Shown here: positions 17,013 through 24,451 of the stretch, one piece after another
Position numbering within the stretch: position 1 is the first letter of the stretch
Layout of the letters: each line of letters begins with the position of its first letter
DNA from: CAZOVB01 sp046541415
GTDB lineage: Bacteria > Planctomycetota > Phycisphaerae > SM23-33
DNA: 64,000 nt
Direction of reading: 5' to 3'
Assembly (NCBI GenBank): GCA_046541415.1
Contig: JBKHDI010000004.1
Location: forward strand, 45,100 to 109,099
The notes under the pieces: model-generated
The model's input: the letters and a program-made list of their open reading frames with translations, nothing else
The model's database searches: none
What the model was told of the DNA's origin: nothing
Made by a program: the position numbers and the translations under genes

Positions 17013-17079
17013 TTGCAGTCACCCTTTCGCTTTGCCCATTATAGGGGCCGTCATCGTGTTATATCGGCTGGAGCGGCCC

Positions 17080-17853
17080 TCATCCCCGGACCGCGTAATA
17101 CAAATGCACAAAGAGGTTCCAGCTGATGTGCGAGAGAACGCAGATTCCGAAGCCCCTGTAGATCAGCAACGTCCCCCAGAGCAGGCCCTCGAGGCTGTGG
17201 GTGATCAACCGGGCCCAGAACAACTGGTCCTGCCCCAGCGGGTGGTAGAAGGCGAACGCCACGGCCGAGCAGAGCACCGCTGCGGGCAGGACGAAGTGCT
17301 CCTTGAGGCCCAGTACGTCGACGAAGATCAGCATCGCCAGGTTGATCAGAAGCAGGCGGAAGACAAACTCCTCGTAGACGGCAGCACCGATGTCCGCACA
17401 AAGCCAGTCCAGACCCGCGTGGAAGCCCGCCTCGCCATTGGCAGCGGCGACCTGCCCGCGGAGCAGCCCGACGACGATCAGCGGCAGGGTCCAGAAGAAT
17501 CCCTCGGCGACCATGCCCGCCAGGACGGACGGGCGAAGGCTCCACGGGTCGCGCCGGGCGACGTGCTGGCCGATCAGCACGGCCACGACCGTCAGCGGCG
17601 CCAGGAAGCGCGCGGTGATATGGAAGTAGTGCAAGAAGCGCAGCAGGTCGGTTCGGCTGGCCGGGGAGATCCGGGAGTCCAGCATGGCCGCACCGATGTG
17701 CGAGAACGCCAGGGCCGCGACGACGAAGACCAGCGCGTACAGGGGCCTGTGCGTCAGGTCGGCGTAGCTGTCGCCTTTGTGTCGCACGGGTCTGGGTTTG
17801 GCAGCCTTGGCGGCGGGGCTCACGGAGCGTCGTCCTCGTCCAGGGCCAGCCAT
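17080..17853 (-). CDS. CPBP-family intramembrane metalloprotease
   Basis: A 257-residue multi-helix membrane protein of the CAAX protease and bacteriocin-processing (CPBP) family. The EExxxR motif is present as YEEFVFRLL, followed by FAFYHP and SHISWNLFVH, which supply the conserved histidines and asparagine. Eukaryotic relatives cut prenylated proteins; most bacterial members have no known substrate. Its start lies 34 bases inside the upstream ComEA-like gene, implying cotranscription. The first 25 residues are basic and hydrophilic. Confidence 0.78.
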   Translation of the reverse strand: MAGPGRGRRSVSPAAKAAKPRPVRHKGDSYADLTHRPLYALVFVVAALAFSHIGAAMLDSRISPASRTDLLRFLHYFHITARFLAPLTVVAVLIGQHVARRDPWSLRPSVLAGMVAEGFFWTLPLIVVGLLRGQVAAANGEAGFHAGLDWLCADIGAAVYEEFVFRLLLINLAMLIFVDVLGLKEHFVLPAAVLCSAVAFAFYHPLGQDQLFWARLITHSLEGLLWGTLLIYRGFGICVLSHISWNLFVHLYYAVRG

Positions 17854-18209
17854 CGTTGGATGCCCCTGACCGTTCCCGGCCCGATGCCGTGGACGTCCGT
17901 CAAATCGGCCGGGACGCGGAAGGGCTTTTCTTCGCCCTGGCTGCGGAACTGGACGATGGCCTGGGCCCGCGTCGGTCCGAGCCCGGCCAGGCGCATCAGC
18001 GAGGGCGCCGCGGCGGTGTTCGGGTCGATCCGTTCACTGCACAACTCCTGGCGGGCGGGGTGGCAGGGCAGGTCAGGCCAGGCCTTGACGTGCTGATCCG
18101 ACAACGCCCAGGCCAAAGCGGCGGTCGCGCCGATCAGCAGGACGAGCAGCCCCAGGCGGTTGGCCCGGTTCAGCGAGAGGTCCACGCGGCGGTCGGAGCG
18201 GGGATGCAT
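17820..18209 (-). CDS. ComEA-like helix-hairpin-helix protein
   Basis: A 129-residue protein with one N-terminal membrane anchor (about residues 18-36) and a C-terminal tandem helix-hairpin-helix region. RIDPNTAAAPSLMRLAGLGP followed by DVHGIGPGTVRGI is the layout of ComEA and of related short DNA-binding proteins. ComEA binds incoming DNA in natural transformation, but no other competence gene is present here, so that role is unproven. It starts 12 bases after the GH10-like gene and overlaps the CPBP gene. Confidence 0.7.
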   Translation of the reverse strand: MHPRSDRRVDLSLNRANRLGLLVLLIGATAALAWALSDQHVKAWPDLPCHPARQELCSERIDPNTAAAPSLMRLAGLGPTRAQAIVQFRSQGEEKPFRVPADLTDVHGIGPGTVRGIQRWLALDEDDAP

Positions 18210-18221
18210 CGATCTCGGGCC

Positions 18222-19772
18222 CTACTTGTCCTTGCCGCCCGAGCGGGCCTGGACCGACCGGGCCGTCCCGCCGTTGGCGGGTTTTTCCTTGCTGGCCATG
18301 AAGGCCCGGAAGTTCCGCAGCTCGCGGAAGGAGAGCTTGGGTTCGAGGTTGTTCTTGCAGAGCCCGCCGTGTGGAATGAAATGTCCCTCGTAGTCGGCCA
18401 GGTCCTGCCAGCAGATGGTTTCGAGGTAGGGCTTGGAGATCGCCACGCGGCTGAAGGCCTGCAGCCACTCGGCCTGGAGCCTGGCCGACCAGGGCGCGTG
18501 CCACTGGCCCGCCAACGTCACCTCGTGCTGTCCGGACCAGTGGTCCCACTCGTCGCGGATGATCTCGGCGGGGACCTGGCAGGCCGTCACGTGCATCGAC
18601 TTGCTCAGGCCCACGAATTCATCCAGCAGGGAGGAGATCTGCAGCAGATCGCGGACGAAGTACCCGTCAACGGGCACGCCCATGAAGACCTTCAGGCCGA
18701 AGGCGTCGAACTTCACCCCGGACTGCACGGCCATGTCGGCATACAGCAGCGGGGGGATGGTCCGCTGGTTGCGCGCGTAGTACTCGCCCCAGGGCAGGGC
18801 CAGGTCGATCATCACCTGGGCGCGGGGGGCGAGTTTCTTGACCAGCAGGCAACTCATGCGGGTCAGTTCCATCAACTGGTCGAAGGTCAGGTTGAAATTG
18901 TTGAACGCGTGCAGGCCGCTGACGACGTTCCAGACGCGGACCTGTCGCTCGTAGCGTTTGACAACCCGCTGGATGTGCTCGTAGATCAGGTCGCGCAGGG
19001 CCTCGTAGTCGTGCTCCCAGATGTACAGCCAGTCGGGTACCTGATCGGGCTCGAAGCTCAGCAGGGGCCCGGCGTGGACGGGTCTGCGGGCCCGGGCCGC
19101 CCAGTTGATCCACGAGTCGATCTGCGAGTACTGGTAGTTGTTCTCTTTCGGCTCGGTGTGCTTCCAGGGCACGGGAATCGAGACGAAGTCCATCGATTCC
19201 CGCAGGCGGTTGTAGTACTCCTGGGTCGAGCTGAACAGGTCGATCCGGCAGCCGAACTGGGCTGGGTTGACCCCGCGCCGGCGCTGGAGGAGGATCTCGG
19301 CGTGGAAAAGGGCGACTTTCTCGCCCAGGGTGATCGCTTCGGCCAGGGCCTGCTCGGCGACATTCCACGATTCAGCCTCGTCCGGGGCCTGCAGGGCCTG
19401 GATGAAGAGCTTCTTGGTCTGGTTGAACTCGTCGATCAAGTCGGCGGCAGAGGGGTAGTCGAACAGGCCCCAGTCCTCGAATTTCTGGGCGAGTCTGCCC
19501 AACTGCCCGCGGACGAGCTCGAGGTTCAGCAGGTAGGGCTGCTTCCGCTCGGGCAGGCGGGTGGTGTACAGCAGGAACCTGCCGCTGGGCCCGGCGTCGC
19601 TGAGCACGGCCAGGCCGCACGCACCGGGCGTTCGCTTGATGCAGGTAATCTCCCCGCCGGAGAACGTCAGGTCCGCGCGAACGGGGATCTGGTCCTGTCC
19701 GAAGACAAATGCCCCGTCCAGGTCCATGTCCTGGGCGGGTTGGCCGTTCTGATAAACCTTGAATCTGAGCAT
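18222..19772 (-). CDS. GH10-like protein lacking both catalytic glutamates
   Basis: A 516-residue protein without a signal peptide. Residues 1 to about 150 look like a beta-rich carbohydrate-binding-like domain; the rest follows the GH10 xylanase barrel, including GVKFDAFGLK and the C-terminal WQDLADYEG and PKLSFRELRNF blocks. The acid/base WDVVNE motif reads WNVVSG and the nucleophile ITELD motif reads VTACQ, so neither glutamate is present. It is probably a non-hydrolytic sugar-binding protein or has changed chemistry. ATG 19772 is preferred to 19790 because AGGTG lies at the right distance. The 280-base gap to the divergent diguanylate cyclase gene should hold both promoters. Confidence 0.72.
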   Translation of the reverse strand: MLRFKVYQNGQPAQDMDLDGAFVFGQDQIPVRADLTFSGGEITCIKRTPGACGLAVLSDAGPSGRFLLYTTRLPERKQPYLLNLELVRGQLGRLAQKFEDWGLFDYPSAADLIDEFNQTKKLFIQALQAPDEAESWNVAEQALAEAITLGEKVALFHAEILLQRRRGVNPAQFGCRIDLFSSTQEYYNRLRESMDFVSIPVPWKHTEPKENNYQYSQIDSWINWAARARRPVHAGPLLSFEPDQVPDWLYIWEHDYEALRDLIYEHIQRVVKRYERQVRVWNVVSGLHAFNNFNLTFDQLMELTRMSCLLVKKLAPRAQVMIDLALPWGEYYARNQRTIPPLLYADMAVQSGVKFDAFGLKVFMGVPVDGYFVRDLLQISSLLDEFVGLSKSMHVTACQVPAEIIRDEWDHWSGQHEVTLAGQWHAPWSARLQAEWLQAFSRVAISKPYLETICWQDLADYEGHFIPHGGLCKNNLEPKLSFRELRNFRAFMASKEKPANGGTARSVQARSGGKDK

Positions 19773-20052
19773 GTCACCTGTTCCGGGCATGGGAAGCTCG
19801 AGAGGCCACCGAAGCGGCCCGCAAGACCCCGAACTGCCCGCCGAAGTCCTTTTCTTCCGGTTGTGCAGCCTGTACCCGGGGCGCGGGCCCCGTCAACCGG
19901 GGCCGCATTATACTCCCACCTCCGTCCCGCATGCAATGATGCAAACCGCGCCACAGGCCAGAGATTCGCCTCCGATTCCCGCAAATCGTACCCTTCCAGC
20001 GAAGAGAGGGTATCCAGGCCGCCTGGGCGCGCCGATGCCGCAAAGGAACACC

Positions 20053-21165
20053 ATGCCCGCCAATCCGAGCGAGAAAGCGCCGTGCGTGGTCCTGATGGAC
20101 CGTGACTGCGTCCGGGCCCAGCGCAGCTGCAGTCAGCTGGCCCTGGCGGGCCTGGACCCGTTGAGCGTCGATGAAGAACTGCAGCTCTTCGCCGCCGTCC
20201 GCCGCGGGCCGGTGGACCTGGCCCTGCTGCAGATCGACGAAATCGACACGGTGGAGATGGACCTGCCCGAGACGCTGCGGAAGATCTGCCCCGAGGCCTA
20301 CCTGCCCGTGGTCGTGCTTTCCGAGGCGCCGACCCGCTGGCGGTGCGAACTGCTCAGACACGGGGCCGACGACGTGATCTCGCAGGAAACCGAGAGCGAG
20401 GAAGTCGTCGCGCGGCTGGAGACGCTCGTGCGGATCAAGACCCTGCACGAACAGTTGGCCGCCAAGCAGGAGCAACTGCTCGACGTGCTCCGCCGTGAAC
20501 ACGAACTGCTGAACCGACTTAGAGAAGACAACGCCGCGCTGAAAGAGCAGGCGGCCACCGATCCGCTGACGCACCTGCAGAACCGCAGGAGCTTCAACGA
20601 GCTGCTCGGACACGAGTTCAAGGTCTCGCGCCGTTACGGCCGGCCGATCTCGCTGCTGATGCTCGACGTGGACCACTTCAAGGTGATCAACGACACGCAC
20701 GGGCATCCCAGCGGCGATTACGTGCTGAAGGAACTGGCGGTGATCCTCAAACAGCAGGTCCGCGAGTCGGACGTGGTGGCCAGAACCGGCGGGGAAGAAT
20801 TCAGCGTGATCCTGCCCCGGGCGTCCCAGGGCGAGGCGGGGCAGTTCGCCCAGCGAATCCGCCAGGCCGTCTACCAGCGGGATTTCGCCGTCTTCGGCGC
20901 ACACATACACGCGACGATCTCGATCGGCACGGCCACGTATCCGTCCGATCGCGAAATTGCCAGCCCGGGGATGCTGATTTACATGGGCGACCAGGCCCTG
21001 CTGCATGCCAAGGAAACCGGGCGGGACCGGGTGGTTGCTTTCGGAAGCCTAGAAAGAACCACGAGACGAAGGATGTGCCGGCACTACCGGCAGATGGAAA
21101 ACCAGGCCAAACGGAGGGAAGCATGGTGCAGTCCCGATTCAACAGACGTATCCAGCGAGAAATGA
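20053..21165 (+). CDS. Diguanylate cyclase with receiver-like N-terminal domain
   Basis: Predicted to make cyclic di-GMP from two GTP. Residues 1 to about 125 resemble a response-regulator receiver fold (CVVLMDRDCVRAQ at the first strand), then a coiled coil (about 128-170), then a GGDEF domain. The active-site motif is GGEEF at residues 246-250, compatible with activity. The inhibitory I-site RxxD is present as RESD five residues upstream. ATG 20053 is chosen over an in-frame ATG at 20035 because AAAGGA precedes it at good spacing. No partner histidine kinase is adjacent. The 3' end overlaps a small basic gene. Confidence 0.85.
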   Translation: MPANPSEKAPCVVLMDRDCVRAQRSCSQLALAGLDPLSVDEELQLFAAVRRGPVDLALLQIDEIDTVEMDLPETLRKICPEAYLPVVVLSEAPTRWRCELLRHGADDVISQETESEEVVARLETLVRIKTLHEQLAAKQEQLLDVLRREHELLNRLREDNAALKEQAATDPLTHLQNRRSFNELLGHEFKVSRRYGRPISLLMLDVDHFKVINDTHGHPSGDYVLKELAVILKQQVRESDVVARTGGEEFSVILPRASQGEAGQFAQRIRQAVYQRDFAVFGAHIHATISIGTATYPSDREIASPGMLIYMGDQALLHAKETGRDRVVAFGSLERTTRRRMCRHYRQMENQAKRREAWCSPDSTDVSSEK

Positions 21166-21377
21166 TCGATATCGTGTTCCACCCCGACCGCAGCACGGAA
21201 AGCCGGCCTCGCCGCGCGCCGCGCCGCCGGGGCAAGAACCGCCAGAGCCTGCTGTTCAACGCCCCCTGGGCCCGGAACAGCGGGGTCTTCCGCCTCCTGC
21301 CCGCCCAACCCGAGCCGGCCGAGAAGACCGTCGAACCGATGATGCAGACCCTGGGCAGCACCCAGATGCGTTACTGA
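21123..21377 (+). CDS. Small basic protein of unknown function
   Basis: An 84-residue protein with a strongly basic middle (RPRRAPRRRGKNR) and no membrane segment. It starts inside the diguanylate cyclase gene and overlaps it by 43 bases in another frame. A very strong ribosome site, GGAGGGAAGC, lies just before ATG 21123, and a terminator follows the stop, both of which support a real gene. No family was recognised. Its coupling to the cyclase suggests a related role, possibly in binding nucleic acid or nucleotide, but this is inference. Confidence 0.55.
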   Translation: MVQSRFNRRIQREMIDIVFHPDRSTESRPRRAPRRRGKNRQSLLFNAPWARNSGVFRLLPAQPEPAEKTVEPMMQTLGSTQMRY

Positions 21378-21410
21378 TCTACCGAACAGGTGAGGGATGC
21401 GGTCGGATCA

Positions 21411-21444
21411 GCCGGCGGGGCCCGAAGCGGTTCCGCCGGCTTTT
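21411..21444 (+). terminator. Rho-independent terminator after the small basic gene
   Basis: GCCGGCGG (21411-21418) pairs perfectly with CCGCCGGC (21433-21440), followed by TTTT. It closes the cyclase transcript before the convergent glycosylase gene. Confidence 0.75.
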
Positions 21445-21472
21445 CAATGTGCGCCGGGCATGGGCCAGCCGG

Positions 21473-22138
21473 TCAGAACTCCACCTGGTGGTCCAGGGGC
21501 TCCAGCGGACACTTGTAGCACAGGGGGCTGCGGGGCCTGCAGTAGTGCTTGCCCGTGGCGACCAGCAGGGCGTGGTACTCGTTGTAGAGCTGTCGATCGG
21601 GTGGCAGGTGCGTCTCCATCAGCAGCTTGATCGATTCGTAGTCGTCGCCCGGACCGATCAGCCCGTGCCTGCCCAGGATGCGCCCGGTGTAGGCGTCGAC
21701 GACGAACGTCGCATGCCCGCCGGCGTAGAGGAGCATGCTGTCGGCCGTCTCGGGCCCGATGCCCTTGATCGCCAGCAGCCGGCTGCGAACCCGGTCCAGC
21801 GGGCCTGTGAGGAATGTCTCGACCCTGCCGTCGGCGCAGCTGTGGACAACCTGGAGGAAGCTCCGAAGGCGCCGGGCCTTGACGTTGTAATACCCGGCCG
21901 GGCGGATCAGCTCGGCCAGCTTGTCGACCGGCACCGACAGCAGGACCTCGACGTTCACGGCCTGAGCGGCCCGGAGGTTGGCGATGGCACGCTCGACGTT
22001 GTTCCAGTTGGTGTTCTGGGTGAGGATCGCGCCGATGCAGATTTCCAGCGGTCCGTCTCCGGGCCACCAGCCCTGCGGGCCGAAGTGCTCGAAGAGCAAC
22101 TGGTAGATCCGGTCGACGGTTTGGGTGGTCCTGGTCAT
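21473..22138 (-). CDS. Endonuclease III-type DNA glycosylase
   Basis: A 221-residue HhH-GPD superfamily DNA glycosylase for base excision repair. The helix-hairpin-helix is LLAIKGIGPETAD, and the catalytic aspartate is in FVVDAYTGRI. The iron-sulfur region has CRPRSPLCYKC but no fourth cysteine at the usual spacing, so the [4Fe-4S] cluster may be absent or held differently. The position of the Endo III catalytic lysine cannot be assigned safely, and the protein may be closer to the 3-methyladenine (MagIII-like) branch. ATG 22138 is used; the frame is open slightly further upstream. It diverges from the YihY gene across 71 bases. Confidence 0.75.
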   Translation of the reverse strand: MTRTTQTVDRIYQLLFEHFGPQGWWPGDGPLEICIGAILTQNTNWNNVERAIANLRAAQAVNVEVLLSVPVDKLAELIRPAGYYNVKARRLRSFLQVVHSCADGRVETFLTGPLDRVRSRLLAIKGIGPETADSMLLYAGGHATFVVDAYTGRILGRHGLIGPGDDYESIKLLMETHLPPDRQLYNEYHALLVATGKHYCRPRSPLCYKCPLEPLDHQVEF

Positions 22139-22209
22139 GGCGGGATGATAGCTTTCGGCGCGGGGTGGATGCAACAGGATGGCGGAACCGGCTTGTCCGG
22201 GCCGATAGA

Positions 22210-23082
22210 ATGCAGTGGATGAAGATCTTCAAAGTGATTCGGCTGACATTTGGCGAGTTCCGCAGGGATCGTGCAGGGGCCCAGGCGGCGGCGCTGGCGT
22301 ATTACGCGATGTTCGCCCTGGCGCCGATGCTGTTGATCGCCATCGGTATCGGCGGGCTGTGGCTGGGCGAGAAACACGCTCGCGATGAGATCATGGGCCA
22401 CCTGGAGGGGATCATCGGGGAGAAGTCCGAGCAGGCGGTCGGCAGCATCGTCTCGCAGCTGTCGGAGAAGGTCAACAGCGTCGCTTCGATCGTGGTCGGC
22501 CTGGCCGTGCTGTTTCTCGCAGCCAGCGGGGTCTTCACGCAGATTCACGACTCGATGAACCAGATGTGGGGCATCGAGGCCAAGGTCCACCCGATCAAGG
22601 GCGCGTGGCTGTTCGTGCGCAAACGGCTGCTGTCGTTCGTGCTGGTGCTTCTCAGCGGGTTGGTCATGCTGGCCTCGCTGGCCTCGGGGGCGGCGGTGAA
22701 CCTGGCCGACCAGTGGTTGTCGCTGTGGCTGACCATGCCGCCCGATGCGCTGGTTCTGCTGGAGTTCGTCGCCTCGCTGGTGCTGGTGGGCCTGTTTGTG
22801 ACGCTGATCCTCAAATACCTGGCCGATGTGGCCATTGCCTGGAGGTACGCGCTGCTGGGGGCGCTGTTGACCTCGCTGCTGCTGAACGTGGGTGAGGTGG
22901 TTTTCGGCATCTACCTCAAGCGGAGCCTGATCGTATCTGCCTATGGGGCGGCCGGCTCGCTGATCGTGCTGCTGATCTGGCTGTATTACTCGGGGTTGAT
23001 CTTCTACATCGGGGTGGAGTTCACGCAGGTGATCGCCCACCTGGACGGCCGACCCATCCGCCCGTCGAAGTGGCTGAAGTAG
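22210..23082 (+). CDS. YihY/BrkB-family membrane protein
   Basis: A 290-residue inner membrane protein of the YihY/BrkB (once called RNase BN) family. Six helices are visible, and family blocks include AAALAYYAMFALAPML near residue 30 and SAYGAAGSLIVLLIWLYYS near residue 245. The old ribonuclease label for this family is not supported; its function is unknown, with transport or envelope roles suggested. ATG 22210 or 22219 may be used. It ends ten bases before the convergent PAS-like gene. Confidence 0.8.
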   Translation: MQWMKIFKVIRLTFGEFRRDRAGAQAAALAYYAMFALAPMLLIAIGIGGLWLGEKHARDEIMGHLEGIIGEKSEQAVGSIVSQLSEKVNSVASIVVGLAVLFLAASGVFTQIHDSMNQMWGIEAKVHPIKGAWLFVRKRLLSFVLVLLSGLVMLASLASGAAVNLADQWLSLWLTMPPDALVLLEFVASLVLVGLFVTLILKYLADVAIAWRYALLGALLTSLLLNVGEVVFGIYLKRSLIVSAYGAAGSLIVLLIWLYYSGLIFYIGVEFTQVIAHLDGRPIRPSKWLK

Positions 23083-23092
23083 TCGCCTGGGG

Positions 23093-23668
23093 CTACTCGG
23101 CCCCGGCGCTGCCGAGTGTCTCGATCTGCCGCATCAGCTGGCCCAGGGCCTCGTCGCTGATGGTATAGGCCAGGGGAGGCTGGGTATCGCGCTGGAACAG
23201 CTGCAACTCCTCGACGGCCTCTTCGACCTCCAGCCAGCCTCGCGGCGTCCAGAGACGATTGGTCCAACTGCAGAACGGGATGGGCTTCGCATTGGCCGCA
23301 CGGTTGGCAGAGGGGTCCAGCAGGGCGATCGGCTCGCGCGGCTGGGCTTCGATCAGACGGGATCGGAACATGATTCCGCGACTCAATCCGACACCCTCGA
23401 CCCGCATGCGGAGCTTGCGCCGGCAGTCGGGGCTGTCGCAGCGGAAGGACATCTCGAAGGGCCCCAAACCGCCGCGCAGGCGACGGATCAGGCTGACGTA
23501 GATCTGCGTCAAATCCGGACCGGTGACAAAGTCCCACAGGGATCGTCCGCAACTGCCCTCAGCCAGGTGCTCTGCGCCGTTGTCCCGCGCGAACTGTTTG
23601 TAGCCTTCATTGACGTGCGTGATCTGGTCGCGTTGGTTGATCATCCACAGTGTGTCCCAATGCGACAT
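23093..23668 (-). CDS. PAS-like sensory protein, paralog 1
   Basis: A 191-residue soluble protein that is clearly a paralog of the upstream gene at 23823-24380. Shared blocks in order are LWxI near the N-terminus, GRSLWDFVTG, RCDSPDCRRKLRMR, CSWTNR and PRGWLEVEEAVEELQLF. The first 110 residues have the spacing of a PAS fold and the second half is specific to this family. No output domain is attached. Similar proteins occur singly in proteobacteria, as far as I recall, without known function. ATG 23668 is preferred to 23683 because the paralog starts at the same point. Confidence 0.6.
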   Translation of the reverse strand: MSHWDTLWMINQRDQITHVNEGYKQFARDNGAEHLAEGSCGRSLWDFVTGPDLTQIYVSLIRRLRGGLGPFEMSFRCDSPDCRRKLRMRVEGVGLSRGIMFRSRLIEAQPREPIALLDPSANRAANAKPIPFCSWTNRLWTPRGWLEVEEAVEELQLFQRDTQPPLAYTISDEALGQLMRQIETLGSAGAE

Positions 23669-23690
23669 GCAGGCAGGCTCCACAAGTAAA

Positions 23691-23739
23691 GTGACCCAGC
23701 GGCCGGGCGCCGGTCACGGTTGTTTCCGCCCCGGCCGCT
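23691..23739 (-). promoter_or_regulatory. Two mutually exclusive hairpins between the PAS-like paralogs
   Basis: AGCGGCCGGG (23698-23707) pairs with CCCGGCCGCT (23730-23739), a perfect ten-base helix. GTGACC (23691-23696) can pair with GGTCAC (23712-23717), whose arm lies in the loop of the first. Only one can form, as in an attenuator. A short T stretch follows on the minus strand. Confidence 0.35.
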
Positions 23740-23822
23740 GCTTTCAGAATCGCACGGACAGGCCGACGAGTCAAGCCTTCTGCATATTTTGCTGTGCCCA
23801 CGCAACGCCGGTCCCGGCCCGG

Positions 23823-24380
23823 TCAGGCCATCGCCAGGATCTGCCCGGAGACTTCGGAAAGGGCTTCTTCGCACAGGCCATGCGAAATCCGAGGCAGGAC
23901 GGGCAGCTCGAAGAGTCGGAGTTCCTCGATGGCATCTTCGACCTCCAGCCAGCCCCGCGGCGTGGCGATCCGGTTGGTCCAGCTGCAGACGCGCAGGACC
24001 GGGCTGTCGCAGCTGCGGGGAATGGTCGCGTCCAGGATGTCCACTGCCGGCCGGTCGGTCACCTCCAGCGTTTCGGAGGCAAACAGCACGCGCATGGAGG
24101 CATCCGGCCCGGAGATCCGCATCAGCAGCTTCCGTCGCTGGGTGGGGCTGTCGCAGCGGTAGGGCAGCTCAAAGGGGCCTCGACCCGAGCGGAGCCGGTC
24201 CAGCAGGCTGCGATAGAGCATCGTCAGCTCGTGGCCGGTGATGAAATCCCAGAGGCTCCTGCCCAGCGTGCTGTCCGCCAGTTGAGGCGTTTTGTTGCGG
24301 ATCGCGAAGTGGCGGTACTCGTCATTGATGTGGATGATCGTGTCGCTGCGATCGATCACCCAGAGTGTGGTCCATTGCAT
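23823..24380 (-). CDS. PAS-like sensory protein, paralog 2
   Basis: A 185-residue soluble protein, paralog of the gene at 23093-23668. Conserved blocks are LWVIDRSDTIIHIN, GRSLWDFITG, RCDSPTQRRKLLMR, CSWTNR, PRGWLEVEDAIEELRLF and LPRISHGLCEEAL. The layout suggests a ligand-binding PAS fold with a family-specific C-terminal half and no kinase, cyclase or DNA-binding domain. The frame is open far upstream through the sulfatase region, but ATG 24380 is chosen by alignment with paralog 1. It follows the sulfatase gene by 71 bases on the same strand. Confidence 0.6.
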   Translation of the reverse strand: MQWTTLWVIDRSDTIIHINDEYRHFAIRNKTPQLADSTLGRSLWDFITGHELTMLYRSLLDRLRSGRGPFELPYRCDSPTQRRKLLMRISGPDASMRVLFASETLEVTDRPAVDILDATIPRSCDSPVLRVCSWTNRIATPRGWLEVEDAIEELRLFELPVLPRISHGLCEEALSEVSGQILAMA

Positions 24381-24451
24381 CGGATGGCTCTCCAGGTCAT
24401 CACGAGGATGACGTTGGGTCTGTCTTTCCGGTTCCCGGCGGTCATGGGGCG

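Noticed and set aside
15165..17126. A 653-codon plus-strand frame opposite the amino-acid permease.
   Set aside because: The permease and EIIA-like domains are evident on the minus strand; the antisense product has no membrane segments or motifs.
22193..22211. TTGTCC and TAGAAT upstream of the YihY gene as a promoter.
   Set aside because: Only seven bases separate the boxes and the second overlaps the start codon.
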